In this document: in pieces, positions 1 to 8,025 of the stretch
Layout of the letters: every line of letters starts with the position of its first letter
Position numbering within the stretch: position 1 is the stretch's first letter
Notes under the pieces: model-generated
Database searches by the model: none
What the model saw: the letters and a program-made list of their open reading frames with translations, nothing else
Told to the model about the DNA's origin: nothing
Source: Oryzicola mucosus
Lineage (GTDB): Bacteria; Pseudomonadota; Alphaproteobacteria; Rhizobiales; Rhizobiaceae
DNA length: 64,000 bases
Assembly: GCF_014534685.1 (NCBI RefSeq)
Contig: NZ_JACVVX010000003.1
Location: 372,001-436,000, forward strand
Reading direction: 5' to 3'
Position numbers and translations under genes: made by a program

Positions 1-2
1 CA

Positions 3-1556
3 ATTGCGGAGAAGCCCGGCCTCAAGGCGGTCGACCTGTTCCGCGCCGTCGGCGACGGTCGTATCAAGGCTCTGTGGATCATGGCGACCAACCCCGTCGA
101 TTCCATGCCCGAGGCGGACGCCGTGCAGGCAGCCCTCGCCGCATGCCCCTTCGTCGTGGTGTCGGACGTGCTCGCCCGCACCGACACGGCGCGTCATGCC
201 CATGTCCGGCTGCCGGCCGCCGGCTGGGGCGAGAAGGACGGCACCGTGACCAATTCCGAACGCCGGATTTCGCGGCAGCGCGCCTTCCTGCCGCTGCCCG
301 GCGAAGCCCGCCCCGACTGGCGCATCATTGCCGACGTCGCCCGTCGCATGGGATTTGCCGAGGCGTTCGACCATCAGCATCAGGCCGCGGTGTTTGCCGA
401 GCATGCGGCACTTTCGGATTTCGAGAATGGCGGCGCGCGCGATTTCGACATCGGCCGCTATGCCGGGATCGATGCAGAAGCCTACGAAGCGATGCAGCCT
501 TTCCAATGGCCGGCCCGGCCAGAGGGGCGTGAGAGCATCCGGTTTTTTGATAACGGCCATTTCTACACGCCCGACCGCAAGGCGCGCTTCATAGCCGTCC
601 GGGCTCACGAAAAGGCTGCGCCCAACCCCGCCTATCCGCTGACGCTGAACACCGGGCGCATTCGCGACCATTGGCACACCATGACACGGACCGGCAAAAG
701 TCCACGTCTGTCGCAACACATCGCCGAGCCCTTCGCCGAAATCCACCCCCTCGACGCGGCTCTGCATGGCATCGCCGATGCCGATCTGGTCCGGCTGGAA
801 AGCCCGCATGGCAGCGTGGTGGTTCGGGCTTTGGTGACGATGCGGCAGCGGCGCGGCAGCGTCTTTGCGCCGATGCACTGGACCGACCAGTTCGCATCCA
901 ACGCCCGCATCGACACGCTCGCGCCGGCGGTGGTCGATCCGATCTCCGGTCAGCCGGCGTCGAAGAAAATCGACATCAGGATGCACAAGCTCGCCGCATC
1001 GGCCTTCGGCTTCGCAGTGATGCGCGAGCGGCCGGAGACGATCGACGCCGACTATTGGGCCATCGCCAAATGCACCAGCGGGTGGCGGGTGGAACTCGCC
1101 TTCACCGAGGCCAGGAAAGATTGGGTAGGCTTCGCATCAAGCCTCCTGCAGATGCCCGAGGATGCCGACCGCCTCGCCTATCAGGACCAGTCCGCCGGCC
1201 GGTTTCGACTGGCGGCATTCGACGGACCGATACTTAAAGGCGCGCTGTTCATCGCGCCGGAACCGGTGGCGGTGTCTCGCGCCTGGGCGGCCGAGCAATT
1301 GAGCGCGACCCATGAAAACCAGCCGCAACGCTTCCGCGTCGTGGCGGGACGTGCCGGCGCCGACCGCCCCGATCCGGGTGCAACGGTCTGCTCCTGCTTT
1401 TCCGTCGGCGTCAACCAGATCACCGCAGCCATCGCCTCCGGCTGTTCCACTGTCGAGGCCATCGGGCAGACGCTCAAGGCCGGCACCAATTGCGGCTCCT
1501 GCCGCTCAGAGATCAAGGGGATCATCGATGCAAATCGTCTCCAGGCAGCCGAATGA
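3..1556 (+). CDS. nasA: Assimilatory nitrate reductase, large subunit (5' end outside window)
   Basis: This is the C-terminal 517 residues of a molybdopterin-dependent nitrate reductase that reduces nitrate to nitrite in the cytoplasm. The frame is open from base 3. The visible part holds the end of the molybdopterin oxidoreductase domain and the dinucleotide-binding domain (TLNTGRIRDHWHTMTRTGKS), then a region near residues 460-510 with CSC and NCGSC motifs typical of the BFD-like [2Fe-2S] domain appended to NasA proteins. The next gene, cysG, makes the siroheme needed by the partner nitrite reductase and starts inside this gene. The nitrite reductase is presumably upstream. Only the missing N-terminus limits the call. 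Confidence 0.93.
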   Translation: MAEKPGLKAVDLFRAVGDGRIKALWIMATNPVDSMPEADAVQAALAACPFVVVSDVLARTDTARHAHVRLPAAGWGEKDGTVTNSERRISRQRAFLPLPGEARPDWRIIADVARRMGFAEAFDHQHQAAVFAEHAALSDFENGGARDFDIGRYAGIDAEAYEAMQPFQWPARPEGRESIRFFDNGHFYTPDRKARFIAVRAHEKAAPNPAYPLTLNTGRIRDHWHTMTRTGKSPRLSQHIAEPFAEIHPLDAALHGIADADLVRLESPHGSVVVRALVTMRQRRGSVFAPMHWTDQFASNARIDTLAPAVVDPISGQPASKKIDIRMHKLAASAFGFAVMRERPETIDADYWAIAKCTSGWRVELAFTEARKDWVGFASSLLQMPEDADRLAYQDQSAGRFRLAAFDGPILKGALFIAPEPVAVSRAWAAEQLSATHENQPQRFRVVAGRAGADRPDPGATVCSCFSVGVNQITAAIASGCSTVEAIGQTLKAGTNCGSCRSEIKGIIDANRLQAAE

Positions 1557-2982
1557 CGCAAGCCGCCGCGAGCGGATCGGAAAGCTGTCGGTCCTGCCGG
1601 TGTTTTTCGCCCTCGAAGACAAGCGCGCTATCGTCGCTGGCGGGTCGGAGGCTGCCTGCTGGAAGGCCGAACTTCTCGCCGCGGCCGGCGCCCAGGTGCA
1701 TCTTTATGCGCAGCCTGACGCCCTGAGCGATGGCTTTGCTCAGATCGCCGACCGCATCTTCCATCACCCGCGCGAGTGGACTTCGAGCGACCTCGAAGAC
1801 GCAGCCATAGCCATAGCTGACGCGGAGACCCCAGCGGAGGCGCAGGCCTTCTACGATGCCGCTCGGCTTGCCGGCGTTCCGGTCAACGTCATCGACAAGC
1901 CGGAGTTCTGCCAGTTCCAGTTCGGCTCCATCGTCAACCGTTCACCGCTGGTGATCGGCATCTCGACTGCGGGCGCTGCCCCCATCCTGGCGCAAGCGGT
2001 GCGACGGCGTATCGAAACGCTGCTGCCGGCCTCGCTTGCCGGCTGGGCGCAATTGGCGCAATCCATGCGCGCGGCCGTGCTCGACACACTTCCGGCTGCT
2101 TCGTCGCGCCGCAGCTTCTGGGAACGCTTCGTCGATCGCGCCTTTTCCGGCGCGCCGGCTGAACAAGTGGACACCACGCTGCTGGCGGATGCGGATCGGC
2201 TCGTCTTCGAAGGCACCGGCACAGGCCGGGTCACGCTGGTGGGCGCAGGCCCGGGCGATGCAGAACTGCTGACGCTGAAGGCGGTGCGGGCCTTGCAGGC
2301 CGCGGACGTCATCCTGTTCGACGATCTGGTGTCGCCCGAAGTGCTCGAACTTGCCCGTCGCGAGGCCAAGCGCCTTCTCGTCGGCAAGCGCGGCGGCCGC
2401 ACGAGCTGCCGGCAGGAAGACATCAACGACATGATGGTGCAATTCGCCAAGGCTGGCCGCAGGGTCGTGCGGCTGAAGTCGGGCGACCCGATGGTGTTTG
2501 GCCGCGCCGGCGAGGAAATCGCCCGGCTGCAAGCCGAAAATATCCCCGTCGATGTCGTGCCAGGCATCACCTCGGCGCTGGCCATGGCATCCGCGCTCGG
2601 GGTGTCCCTGACGCATCGCGACTGCGCCAAGTCGGTGCGCTTCGTCACCGGCCATTCGCGCAAGGGCGGCTTGCCGGAAGACCTCGATTGGCGCGCGGTC
2701 GCCGACCCCTCCGCCACCACCATCTTCTACATGGGCGGGCGGACCGCAGGCGAGATCGCCAGGCGCCTGATCGCCCACGGCATGAGCGGGTCCACGCCCG
2801 TGGCGGTGGTGTCCGCCGTCACCCGGCCGCAGGAAAGGCGCAGCCGCGGCACCTTGCAGGAGCTTGAGGCGCTGGTGCTGGCGCATGGATTGGACGAACC
2901 GGTGCTGGTCGGCGTCGGTGCGACGTTCGGCGGGGCCGCGATGGCAACGTTGCATGACGGTCTGCTGGCCGCTTCCGCCTGA
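1528..2982 (+). CDS. cysG: Siroheme synthase, fused CysG
   Basis: This 484-residue multifunctional enzyme makes siroheme from uroporphyrinogen III. The N-terminal precorrin-2 dehydrogenase/ferrochelatase part has a dinucleotide-binding loop (IVAGGSEAACWKAELLAAAG) near residue 36. The SUMT methyltransferase domain starts near residue 232 with VTLVGAGPGDAELLT and contains VGKRGG, SGDPMVFGR and VPGITSALA. I chose the ATG at 1528: it gives the usual N-terminus and overlaps the nasA end by 29 bases, implying translational coupling. A longer open frame upstream lies wholly within nasA and is not needed. Siroheme supplies nitrite and sulphite reductases, consistent with its place in a nitrate assimilation operon. 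Confidence 0.95.
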   Translation: MQIVSRQPNDASRRERIGKLSVLPVFFALEDKRAIVAGGSEAACWKAELLAAAGAQVHLYAQPDALSDGFAQIADRIFHHPREWTSSDLEDAAIAIADAETPAEAQAFYDAARLAGVPVNVIDKPEFCQFQFGSIVNRSPLVIGISTAGAAPILAQAVRRRIETLLPASLAGWAQLAQSMRAAVLDTLPAASSRRSFWERFVDRAFSGAPAEQVDTTLLADADRLVFEGTGTGRVTLVGAGPGDAELLTLKAVRALQAADVILFDDLVSPEVLELARREAKRLLVGKRGGRTSCRQEDINDMMVQFAKAGRRVVRLKSGDPMVFGRAGEEIARLQAENIPVDVVPGITSALAMASALGVSLTHRDCAKSVRFVTGHSRKGGLPEDLDWRAVADPSATTIFYMGGRTAGEIARRLIAHGMSGSTPVAVVSAVTRPQERRSRGTLQELEALVLAHGLDEPVLVGVGATFGGAAMATLHDGLLAASA

Positions 2983-3055
2983 TCTGCGACCAACGAACGA
3001 CTGGCCGAGCGCCATGCCGCATGCGAAAGTGTAGCAGGCGTTCGGGGTGAGTTGC

Positions 3056-3631
3056 ATGATGTTCGGTCGTGGATTTTTTGCGGGCAGGTTTTTGCTCGGC
3101 TTGTTGTTGGCTGTCGTTTTTCATCAGCCGAGCCACGCGGAAAGTTATTCGATCAAGAACGGCCAGGCGGACAAGCGTTACGCTGATCTTCGGAATGCCG
3201 ATCTGACCGGCTCCGCGCTGCAATCGTCACGCGCCCCCGACCAGCCCGCCTGCGAACGGATGTGCTCCAAGACTACGGGCTGCGTCGCCTACACCTTCGA
3301 TGCCTGGAACAGTATGTGCCACCTCAAATCGACCTATGGCGAGAAGCGGCTTAATGCTCGCGCGCGTAGCGGCGTGCAGATGGGCATGGGATTGCCGGGA
3401 TCATCCGCCAACCCGGTCTATTTCGAGTATTTCAACGACAAAGCCTTTCCGGAGGGCATCGGACGCAAGCTCCGCGCGACCGCGCGCATTCAATGCGAGC
3501 AAGCCTGCACCGGGGAAGCTGCCTGCATTGCCTTCAATTTTTCGAAAACGGCCTCGTCCTGCGAGTTGTTTGGCGAGACTGAGGCTTACACAAAGAAAAA
3601 AGGCATTGAAGCCGGCGCAAAAACGCAGTGA
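3056..3631 (+). CDS. Secreted PAN/Apple-domain protein
   Basis: This protein of about 191 residues begins with a signal peptide (FLLGLLLAVVFHQPSHAES). Two Cys-rich repeats follow, each in the style of a PAN/Apple domain: CERMCSKTTGCVAYTFD, then CEQACTGEAACIAFNFS with a later Cys. PAN domains bind proteins or carbohydrates outside the cytoplasm; the ligand here is unknown. I use the first ATG at 3056; a GTG at 3047 in the same frame would add three residues. It stands alone, with about 290 bases after it before the next gene, so the context says little about its role. Confidence 0.75.
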   Translation: MMFGRGFFAGRFLLGLLLAVVFHQPSHAESYSIKNGQADKRYADLRNADLTGSALQSSRAPDQPACERMCSKTTGCVAYTFDAWNSMCHLKSTYGEKRLNARARSGVQMGMGLPGSSANPVYFEYFNDKAFPEGIGRKLRATARIQCEQACTGEAACIAFNFSKTASSCELFGETEAYTKKKGIEAGAKTQ

Positions 3632-3636
3632 TTTCA

Positions 3637-3660
3637 GGTGCGTATAGACGGTTTCGCACC
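3637..3660. other. Weak inverted repeat after the PAN-domain gene
   Basis: GGTGCG at 3637-3642 can pair with CGCACC at 3655-3660 around a 12-base loop, just after the stop codon of the PAN-domain gene. There is no run of T after it, so a factor-independent terminator is not shown. The rest of the 3632-3922 gap holds nothing I recognise. Confidence 0.25.
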
Positions 3661-3922
3661 GTGTTAAAGCGACGGATGATATCCAATGCTGCATTGCAGG
3701 GTAATTGATCGGACAATCATGCTGCAGTTGCACAAAACAACGATTCTCAATACAGTGATTAGAGAAAATCGCCCTCGGCTCGGTGTTAAATCCGATGCGG
3801 TGAAGCGTCGTAAAAGCGTCGAGATCGGCAGCAACGCTGGCAACCCTTAAAGGATGCGTGCGTTAAGGCCGGAACTATAAGCGCCAGCCCCTGTGTTTGA
3901 AGGGGATGTGGAGAGATGACCG

Positions 3923-4519
3923 GTGGATCTGATTGCCCCATTGCTGACGATGGTCGCCGTCCAGGGATGGGCGGCACTGTTCGTGCTTGGTGCCGCCGAG
4001 CGCATGATCCCGGTGGTCCCATCGGCCGTGCTGTTTGCCTTTCTTGGCGCGGGCGTCGCGAGCAGGCGCTGGTCAATCGAAGATGCTTTGTTTTTCAGCC
4101 TTGCCGGCGGGCTGTGCGCGAGCACGATCTACTATTGGGCGGGAACGCGCATTGGAGAAGACCGCATGATGCGGCTGTTCCGGCATGTGCCGGGCTGCCG
4201 GTCGGAGGGTTTCCGCAACCGGGTGATCGACAACGCGGCCACTTTCTCCTTCGGCATGCAACTCATGCCTGCCGCGCGACTGGTGGGACCGGCGATCAGC
4301 GGCACGCTTGGCGTGCGCTTCCCGATGTTCCTGATCACGACCGCTGCCGGTATTGCGCTGTGGAACGCATCTTTCATCGCGCTTGGCTATGCCACATTCG
4401 CCGGCATCGTAGACGGCGCCAACGCAACCATTGCTGTGACTTCGGCACTGGCAATGGCCGGAGTGGTCCAGATCGGGCTTTTCGCCTTGCTCAAGCGCAA
4501 AAAAGCCAAGCCTGAGTAA
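3923..4519 (+). CDS. DedA/SNARE-associated family inner-membrane protein
   Basis: This 198-residue protein is strongly hydrophobic, with about four to five membrane segments (residues near 8-25, 35-50, 55-75, 130-155 and 165-190). It carries the DedA-like pattern of an acidic residue and prolines early in the first segments (AAERMIPVVPSAVLFAFLGAG) and YYWAGTRIG before a cytoplasmic basic stretch. DedA proteins are linked to lipid carrier transport and membrane homeostasis. The start is GTG at 3923, with GGAGAG about 8 bases upstream; an ATG at 3916 is in another frame. No operon partner is evident. Confidence 0.7.
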   Translation: MDLIAPLLTMVAVQGWAALFVLGAAERMIPVVPSAVLFAFLGAGVASRRWSIEDALFFSLAGGLCASTIYYWAGTRIGEDRMMRLFRHVPGCRSEGFRNRVIDNAATFSFGMQLMPAARLVGPAISGTLGVRFPMFLITTAAGIALWNASFIALGYATFAGIVDGANATIAVTSALAMAGVVQIGLFALLKRKKAKPE

Positions 4520-4584
4520 CGCCAGCTTTTGTCGTCTGGAACCGCAGGTCGTTCCGCAAGTTTCCACGGTCAAAGGAGATTTGC

Positions 4585-4785
4585 ATGAGCGGACCAAGAA
4601 ATACGCCCATCGAGGAAGCGCCTGGCCAACAGCCGCCGGTGGTCGAAGAGCCCGGTCACCAGATTCCCGAGCAGGAGCCGCCTTCGCACCCCGAGCAGAA
4701 TATTCCGGTAGAGGACATTCCGCCCGAGCACGAGAATCCGGATGCAGGCGAGACCAATACTCCACCCCAGGAGACGATCATCTGA
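4585..4785 (+). CDS. Small Pro/Glu-rich hypothetical protein
   Basis: A 66-residue protein made almost entirely of Pro, Glu, Gln and Asn, with repeated short phrases such as EEPGHQIPEQEPP and VEDIPPEHENP. It has no hydrophobic core, Cys or signal peptide and should be acidic and intrinsically disordered. A good ribosome binding site (AAAGGAGA) sits about 8 bases before the ATG, the main reason to believe it is expressed. It ends 7 bases from the end of the convergent acyl-CoA ligase gene. I do not recognise a family or function. Confidence 0.6.
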   Translation: MSGPRNTPIEEAPGQQPPVVEEPGHQIPEQEPPSHPEQNIPVEDIPPEHENPDAGETNTPPQETII

Positions 4786-4791
4786 TCGTCA

Positions 4792-6321
4792 TCAGGCGGT
4801 CATCGCACCGGCGAGCCGGCGGCTGAGCTTGCCGGTGTCAGTCTTGGGAAGGCTCTCCCTGAATTCGACGGATTTCGGCACCATGTAGTCGTCAAGCCTC
4901 TTGGCACAGTAACGGATAACATCGCGCTCCAGCATCGCCGGGTCGGACGAGACGATCAGCGCCTTGACGGCTTGGCCCAGCACCGGGTCCGGCACTCCAA
5001 GCACAAGCGCCTCGACCACGCCGGGGATGGTGTAGATCACCGCCTCGACTTCCTTCGGCGCAACCTTCTCTCCCCGCGACTTGATGATGTCGTCCTTGCG
5101 CGCCACGAAGCTGAAATAGCCCTCGGCATCGCGCTGGAAAAGGTCGCCGCTGTGCAGGCGGACGGTGCCTGTGCCGGGTGCAGGGCGAAGCGCGAGATTG
5201 GTGGCGGCCGGGTTGTCCCAATAGCCGCGCATCACGTTCGGTCCCGAGATGACCAGTTCGCCGACCATGCCTGCGGGAAGTTCGTAACCTTCTTCGTCCA
5301 CGACGGCGAGTTCGCAGCCAGGAATGGCGATACCGACGGAGCCTGGGTGAAGCGCGAGTTGCTCGGGCGGCATATAGGCCGAGCGGATACATTCGGTCTG
5401 CCCGTACATGGAGAAGAGGCGGACATGCGGCAGCGCTTCACGCAGCCGCTCGATATGGGCGACCGGCAGGGCCGCGGCGGCGTTGGTCATATAGCGCAGA
5501 CTGTCGAACTGGCTGTAATCGAGGTCGCGCGTCTGCAGCATCATCGCGACCATGGCCGGAACCATGGCGAAGCCGGTGGCGCGTTCATCGCGGATGCGCG
5601 AGAAAACCTCCGCTGGAAACGCAAAAGACTTTTCCAGCACCAGGGTCGCGCCAACACGGACGCTGGTCAGAAGCTGGCTGAGCCCATAGCCAAACGCCAT
5701 GGGAAGCACGCTGAGCAGTACATCGTCGGGGGTATTTTCGAGATATTGAGTGATCGAACTGGTTGCCGCATCGATATTGCCATGCGTCAGCATCACGCCC
5801 TTGGGCTCGCCGGTGGACCCGGAGGTGTAGATGACCATGGCAAGGTCTTCATCCGATCCAGCCGTGTCGGGCAGAACCGGCGACACGAGCAGGCAAGTGT
5901 CGAAATCGAGCGCGGCGGGCAAGAGCGGCGACGGCGCGGTCAGGACTATGCTGAGGGGCTCGGCAAGGTGCGCCTGCGCTTCCACCACCACGCCGGCAAG
6001 CTTGCCTTGCGCGATGATGGCACTGGCGCCGCAATTGCGTATGATGAAAGCGAGGCGTCCGGACTTTGTCGAGGGATTGATTGGACAGAGCACGGCGCCG
6101 GCCTTCCACACGGCGAAGACCGAGATTGCCGCCTGCCAGCTGTTTTCGATGAAGACCAGAACGCGGTCGCCCGGCGTGACCCCGACCGCGGTCAGCGCGG
6201 TGGCGAGACGGTCCGACAGGTCGTCGAACTCGGCATAGGTCAGCCGCCGGTCGCCCGAAACGAGAGCCGTCTTCTGCGGCGCATGCAGCGCGCTTGTGCG
6301 GAGGTAATCTTCTATGCGCAT
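4792..6321 (-). CDS. AMP-forming acyl-CoA ligase (ANL superfamily)
   Basis: This 509-residue enzyme activates a carboxylic acid with ATP and joins it to CoA. The P-loop-like motif IYTSGSTGEPKGVMLTHGN, the A5-type motif MYGQTECIRS, the ELVISGPNVMRGYWDN region and the C-terminal hinge/Lys region (VPKSVEFRESLPKTDTGKLS) are all present, so it looks active. The substrate cannot be read from sequence; the family includes fatty-acid, aryl-acid and NRPS-like ligases. The frame stays open to 6513, but those 64 residues are low-complexity and unlike family N-termini, so I chose the ATG at 6321 (MRIEDYLRTSA). It is a single gene, convergent with the Pro/Glu-rich gene. Confidence 0.88.
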   Translation of the reverse strand: MRIEDYLRTSALHAPQKTALVSGDRRLTYAEFDDLSDRLATALTAVGVTPGDRVLVFIENSWQAAISVFAVWKAGAVLCPINPSTKSGRLAFIIRNCGASAIIAQGKLAGVVVEAQAHLAEPLSIVLTAPSPLLPAALDFDTCLLVSPVLPDTAGSDEDLAMVIYTSGSTGEPKGVMLTHGNIDAATSSITQYLENTPDDVLLSVLPMAFGYGLSQLLTSVRVGATLVLEKSFAFPAEVFSRIRDERATGFAMVPAMVAMMLQTRDLDYSQFDSLRYMTNAAAALPVAHIERLREALPHVRLFSMYGQTECIRSAYMPPEQLALHPGSVGIAIPGCELAVVDEEGYELPAGMVGELVISGPNVMRGYWDNPAATNLALRPAPGTGTVRLHSGDLFQRDAEGYFSFVARKDDIIKSRGEKVAPKEVEAVIYTIPGVVEALVLGVPDPVLGQAVKALIVSSDPAMLERDVIRYCAKRLDDYMVPKSVEFRESLPKTDTGKLSRRLAGAMTA

Positions 6322-6674
6322 GGCGTCCTTTCCCATGCCGGGAGTGGTCGAGAACCAGCCCCTCTCCTGCCGCCGCCGGCTCCCCGCATACAGCGATGGG
6401 AGCAGCAACGCGCTGGCTTCATCTTTCGAGAAGCCGGTTCGAACCAGTCGGTTGTTGCCACTGTATGAGAAAGTTGCTGATCTGGCGTTAATTTTGCCGG
6501 TAAAACTTATCAATTGTCATGCATCCGGACGGACATGCCCGAAAGGGCGCATGCGCCCGAGGAGGGAGCGGGCTGCGCCCTGCCCTACCGATCCATCAAC
6601 CGCGTGAATCGATCCGGCCTGACCGATTCATATAAGGCGTTGGACGCCTTGTCCGGTGTTGACGACACTGGGCC
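6322..6674. other. 353-base gap between divergent acyl-CoA ligase and WGR genes
   Basis: This region should hold the two divergent promoters. The only clear structure is an inverted repeat, TGAATCG at 6605-6611 and CGATTCA at 6624-6630, with arms one to two helical turns apart and a TATAAG -10-like string directly after it. It could be an operator for the WGR gene. No RNA gene or coding sequence is supported. Confidence 0.3.
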
Positions 6675-6923
6675 ATGGCTATCGACAAGACAGAACCGCT
6701 GCATTTCCGCAGGATCGACCCGGCGCGCAACATGGCGCGGTTTTATTCGCTTTCGCTTCAGCCGACGCTGTTCGGCGAAGTCTCCCTGGTGCGCAACTGG
6801 GGCAGGATCGGGACCGATGGGCGCGGCATGATCGAGACGTTCTCCGCGCTTGCCGAGGCCGAAACTGCGCGCCGGCGCCTGGAACGGGTCAAACGTCGAA
6901 AAGGCTATCGAGAAACGGAATAG
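6675..6923 (+). CDS. Stand-alone WGR-domain protein
   Basis: An 82-residue protein that is essentially one WGR domain: a conserved NWGRIGTDGRG core at residues 41-51, a preceding MARFYSLSLQPTLFGEVSLVR strand region, and a basic C-terminal helix. WGR domains occur in poly(ADP-ribose) polymerases and MolR-type proteins and are thought to bind nucleic acid. Short versions are common in rhizobia and uncharacterised. The ATG at 6675 gives the typical N-terminus. A MarR regulator follows 92 bases later; no functional link can be shown. Confidence 0.8.
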   Translation: MAIDKTEPLHFRRIDPARNMARFYSLSLQPTLFGEVSLVRNWGRIGTDGRGMIETFSALAEAETARRRLERVKRRKGYRETE

Positions 6924-7015
6924 CGTTCGCCTGCGACGTTCAAAAGCTGGTTTGCGCCTCTTGTACTCCCTATATTCCGCTTCTAGAGTTCGCTTGACCC
7001 TTAAGGAATGCCGCG

Positions 7016-7513
7016 GTGGATGCCCCCACACCCCATGATGCTCTCTTTGACCGGCTGGTACAAATCAGCCGGAAATTGAGAAAGGTCTTCGATGCCCGTG
7101 TGTCAAAGCACGGGCTCACGACCGCGCGCGCGTATCTTCTGAAGCATCTCGCAGCCAATGAGGGCGCTACCCAGACCGAACTGGCGGCAGCGCTGCAGGT
7201 CGAACAGCCCTCAATGATCGGGCTGGTGGACGGACTTGAGAAAACCGGCTGGGTTGCCCGCTGCGCCATCGAAGGGGACCGGCGCGCCAAGGCGATCTAT
7301 CTGACGGACCATGGACGCAAGGAAATGGCGTCGATCTCAGCCTTTGCCGCTGATCTTCGCAGCCAACTGCTGGCCGGCATCGACAAGGACGACATGGTCG
7401 TTGCCCTGCGGGTACTCGACAGCATCGTCGACAACATCGAGGATTGCGAAAGTCGTTGCGAGGAAACCGGGCTGTGCGTCGAAGCCGACGCGGAAGCGGA
7501 ATTGGCCTGCTGA
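7016..7513 (+). CDS. MarR-family transcriptional regulator with Cys-rich tail
   Basis: A 165-residue winged-helix regulator. The DNA-binding region runs from about residue 48 (GATQTELAAALQVEQPSMIGLVDGLEKTGWV), with the wing near EGDRRAKAIYLTDHG. The protein has Cys83 and, unusually, a C-terminal tail with Cys144, Cys148, Cys154 and a final Cys165, a CX3CX5C pattern that could sense oxidants or metal. The start is GTG at 7016, with AAGGAA upstream. The target is not obvious; the ABC-type membrane gene 0.5 kb downstream on the same strand is a candidate. Confidence 0.85.
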   Translation: MDAPTPHDALFDRLVQISRKLRKVFDARVSKHGLTTARAYLLKHLAANEGATQTELAAALQVEQPSMIGLVDGLEKTGWVARCAIEGDRRAKAIYLTDHGRKEMASISAFAADLRSQLLAGIDKDDMVVALRVLDSIVDNIEDCESRCEETGLCVEADAEAELAC

Positions 7514-8025
7514 AGCATACACGCGCTCTATTACGCGTGTAGCCGCTCCCGATCGGTTGACCTGTATCCACCATACGGCGCCGATAGACGAAACGCTCCT
7601 CCCTATCGGTGCGCAGGACAGCAGCCGAATATGCTGGATCGCCAATCCGGTCCATCGGATTGCCTAGGCCTTTTTCCTCACAAACGTGGGGAAGCCGGAA
7701 TGATGCCTTGATGAACCGGCTCAACTGTACCTAGATGTGTCTGGACCCGGCGCGGCGGTCTTGAGTCCTGCCTCGTAAATCGCTCGCCTCGGCCATGTGC
7801 GTTCGGCTTTCAGCGGCCCCAGCCGGGTCGTCGAGGAGGTGGAATTGTCCGACCGATACGTCTACGGCATGCACTTATCGGCCCGTTCAGTGGAAGTCTT
7901 GTCCTTGCCTGGCGGTAGCTAGCGAGGGAGCGACCCATGCGGCGCACCGCTGTCCGCGGTGCAGGAGCTGCTCCCGCCGCTGTGCGAGGGCATCCCCATT
8001 ATCGATGCCCGTGAGGTAATTGCCC
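7514..8025. other. 512-base gap with several hairpins, no supported gene
   Basis: No convincing coding sequence is seen here. An 8-bp stem, TACACGCG (7518-7525) with CGCGTGTA (7534-7541), follows the MarR stop codon. Near the next gene there are three consecutive stem-loops: GCACCGC/GCGGTGC (7944-7950/7956-7962), a GGAG/CTCC hairpin near 7964-7974, and GGGCATC/GATGCCC (7988-7994/8004-8010). The last ends just before the ribosome binding site of the 8026 gene. This could be a structured leader or small RNA, but it matches no family I know. Confidence 0.35.

Noticed and set aside
6322-6513. N-terminal extension of the acyl-CoA ligase
   Set aside because: The added 64 residues are not family-like; the ATG at 6321 gives the normal start.
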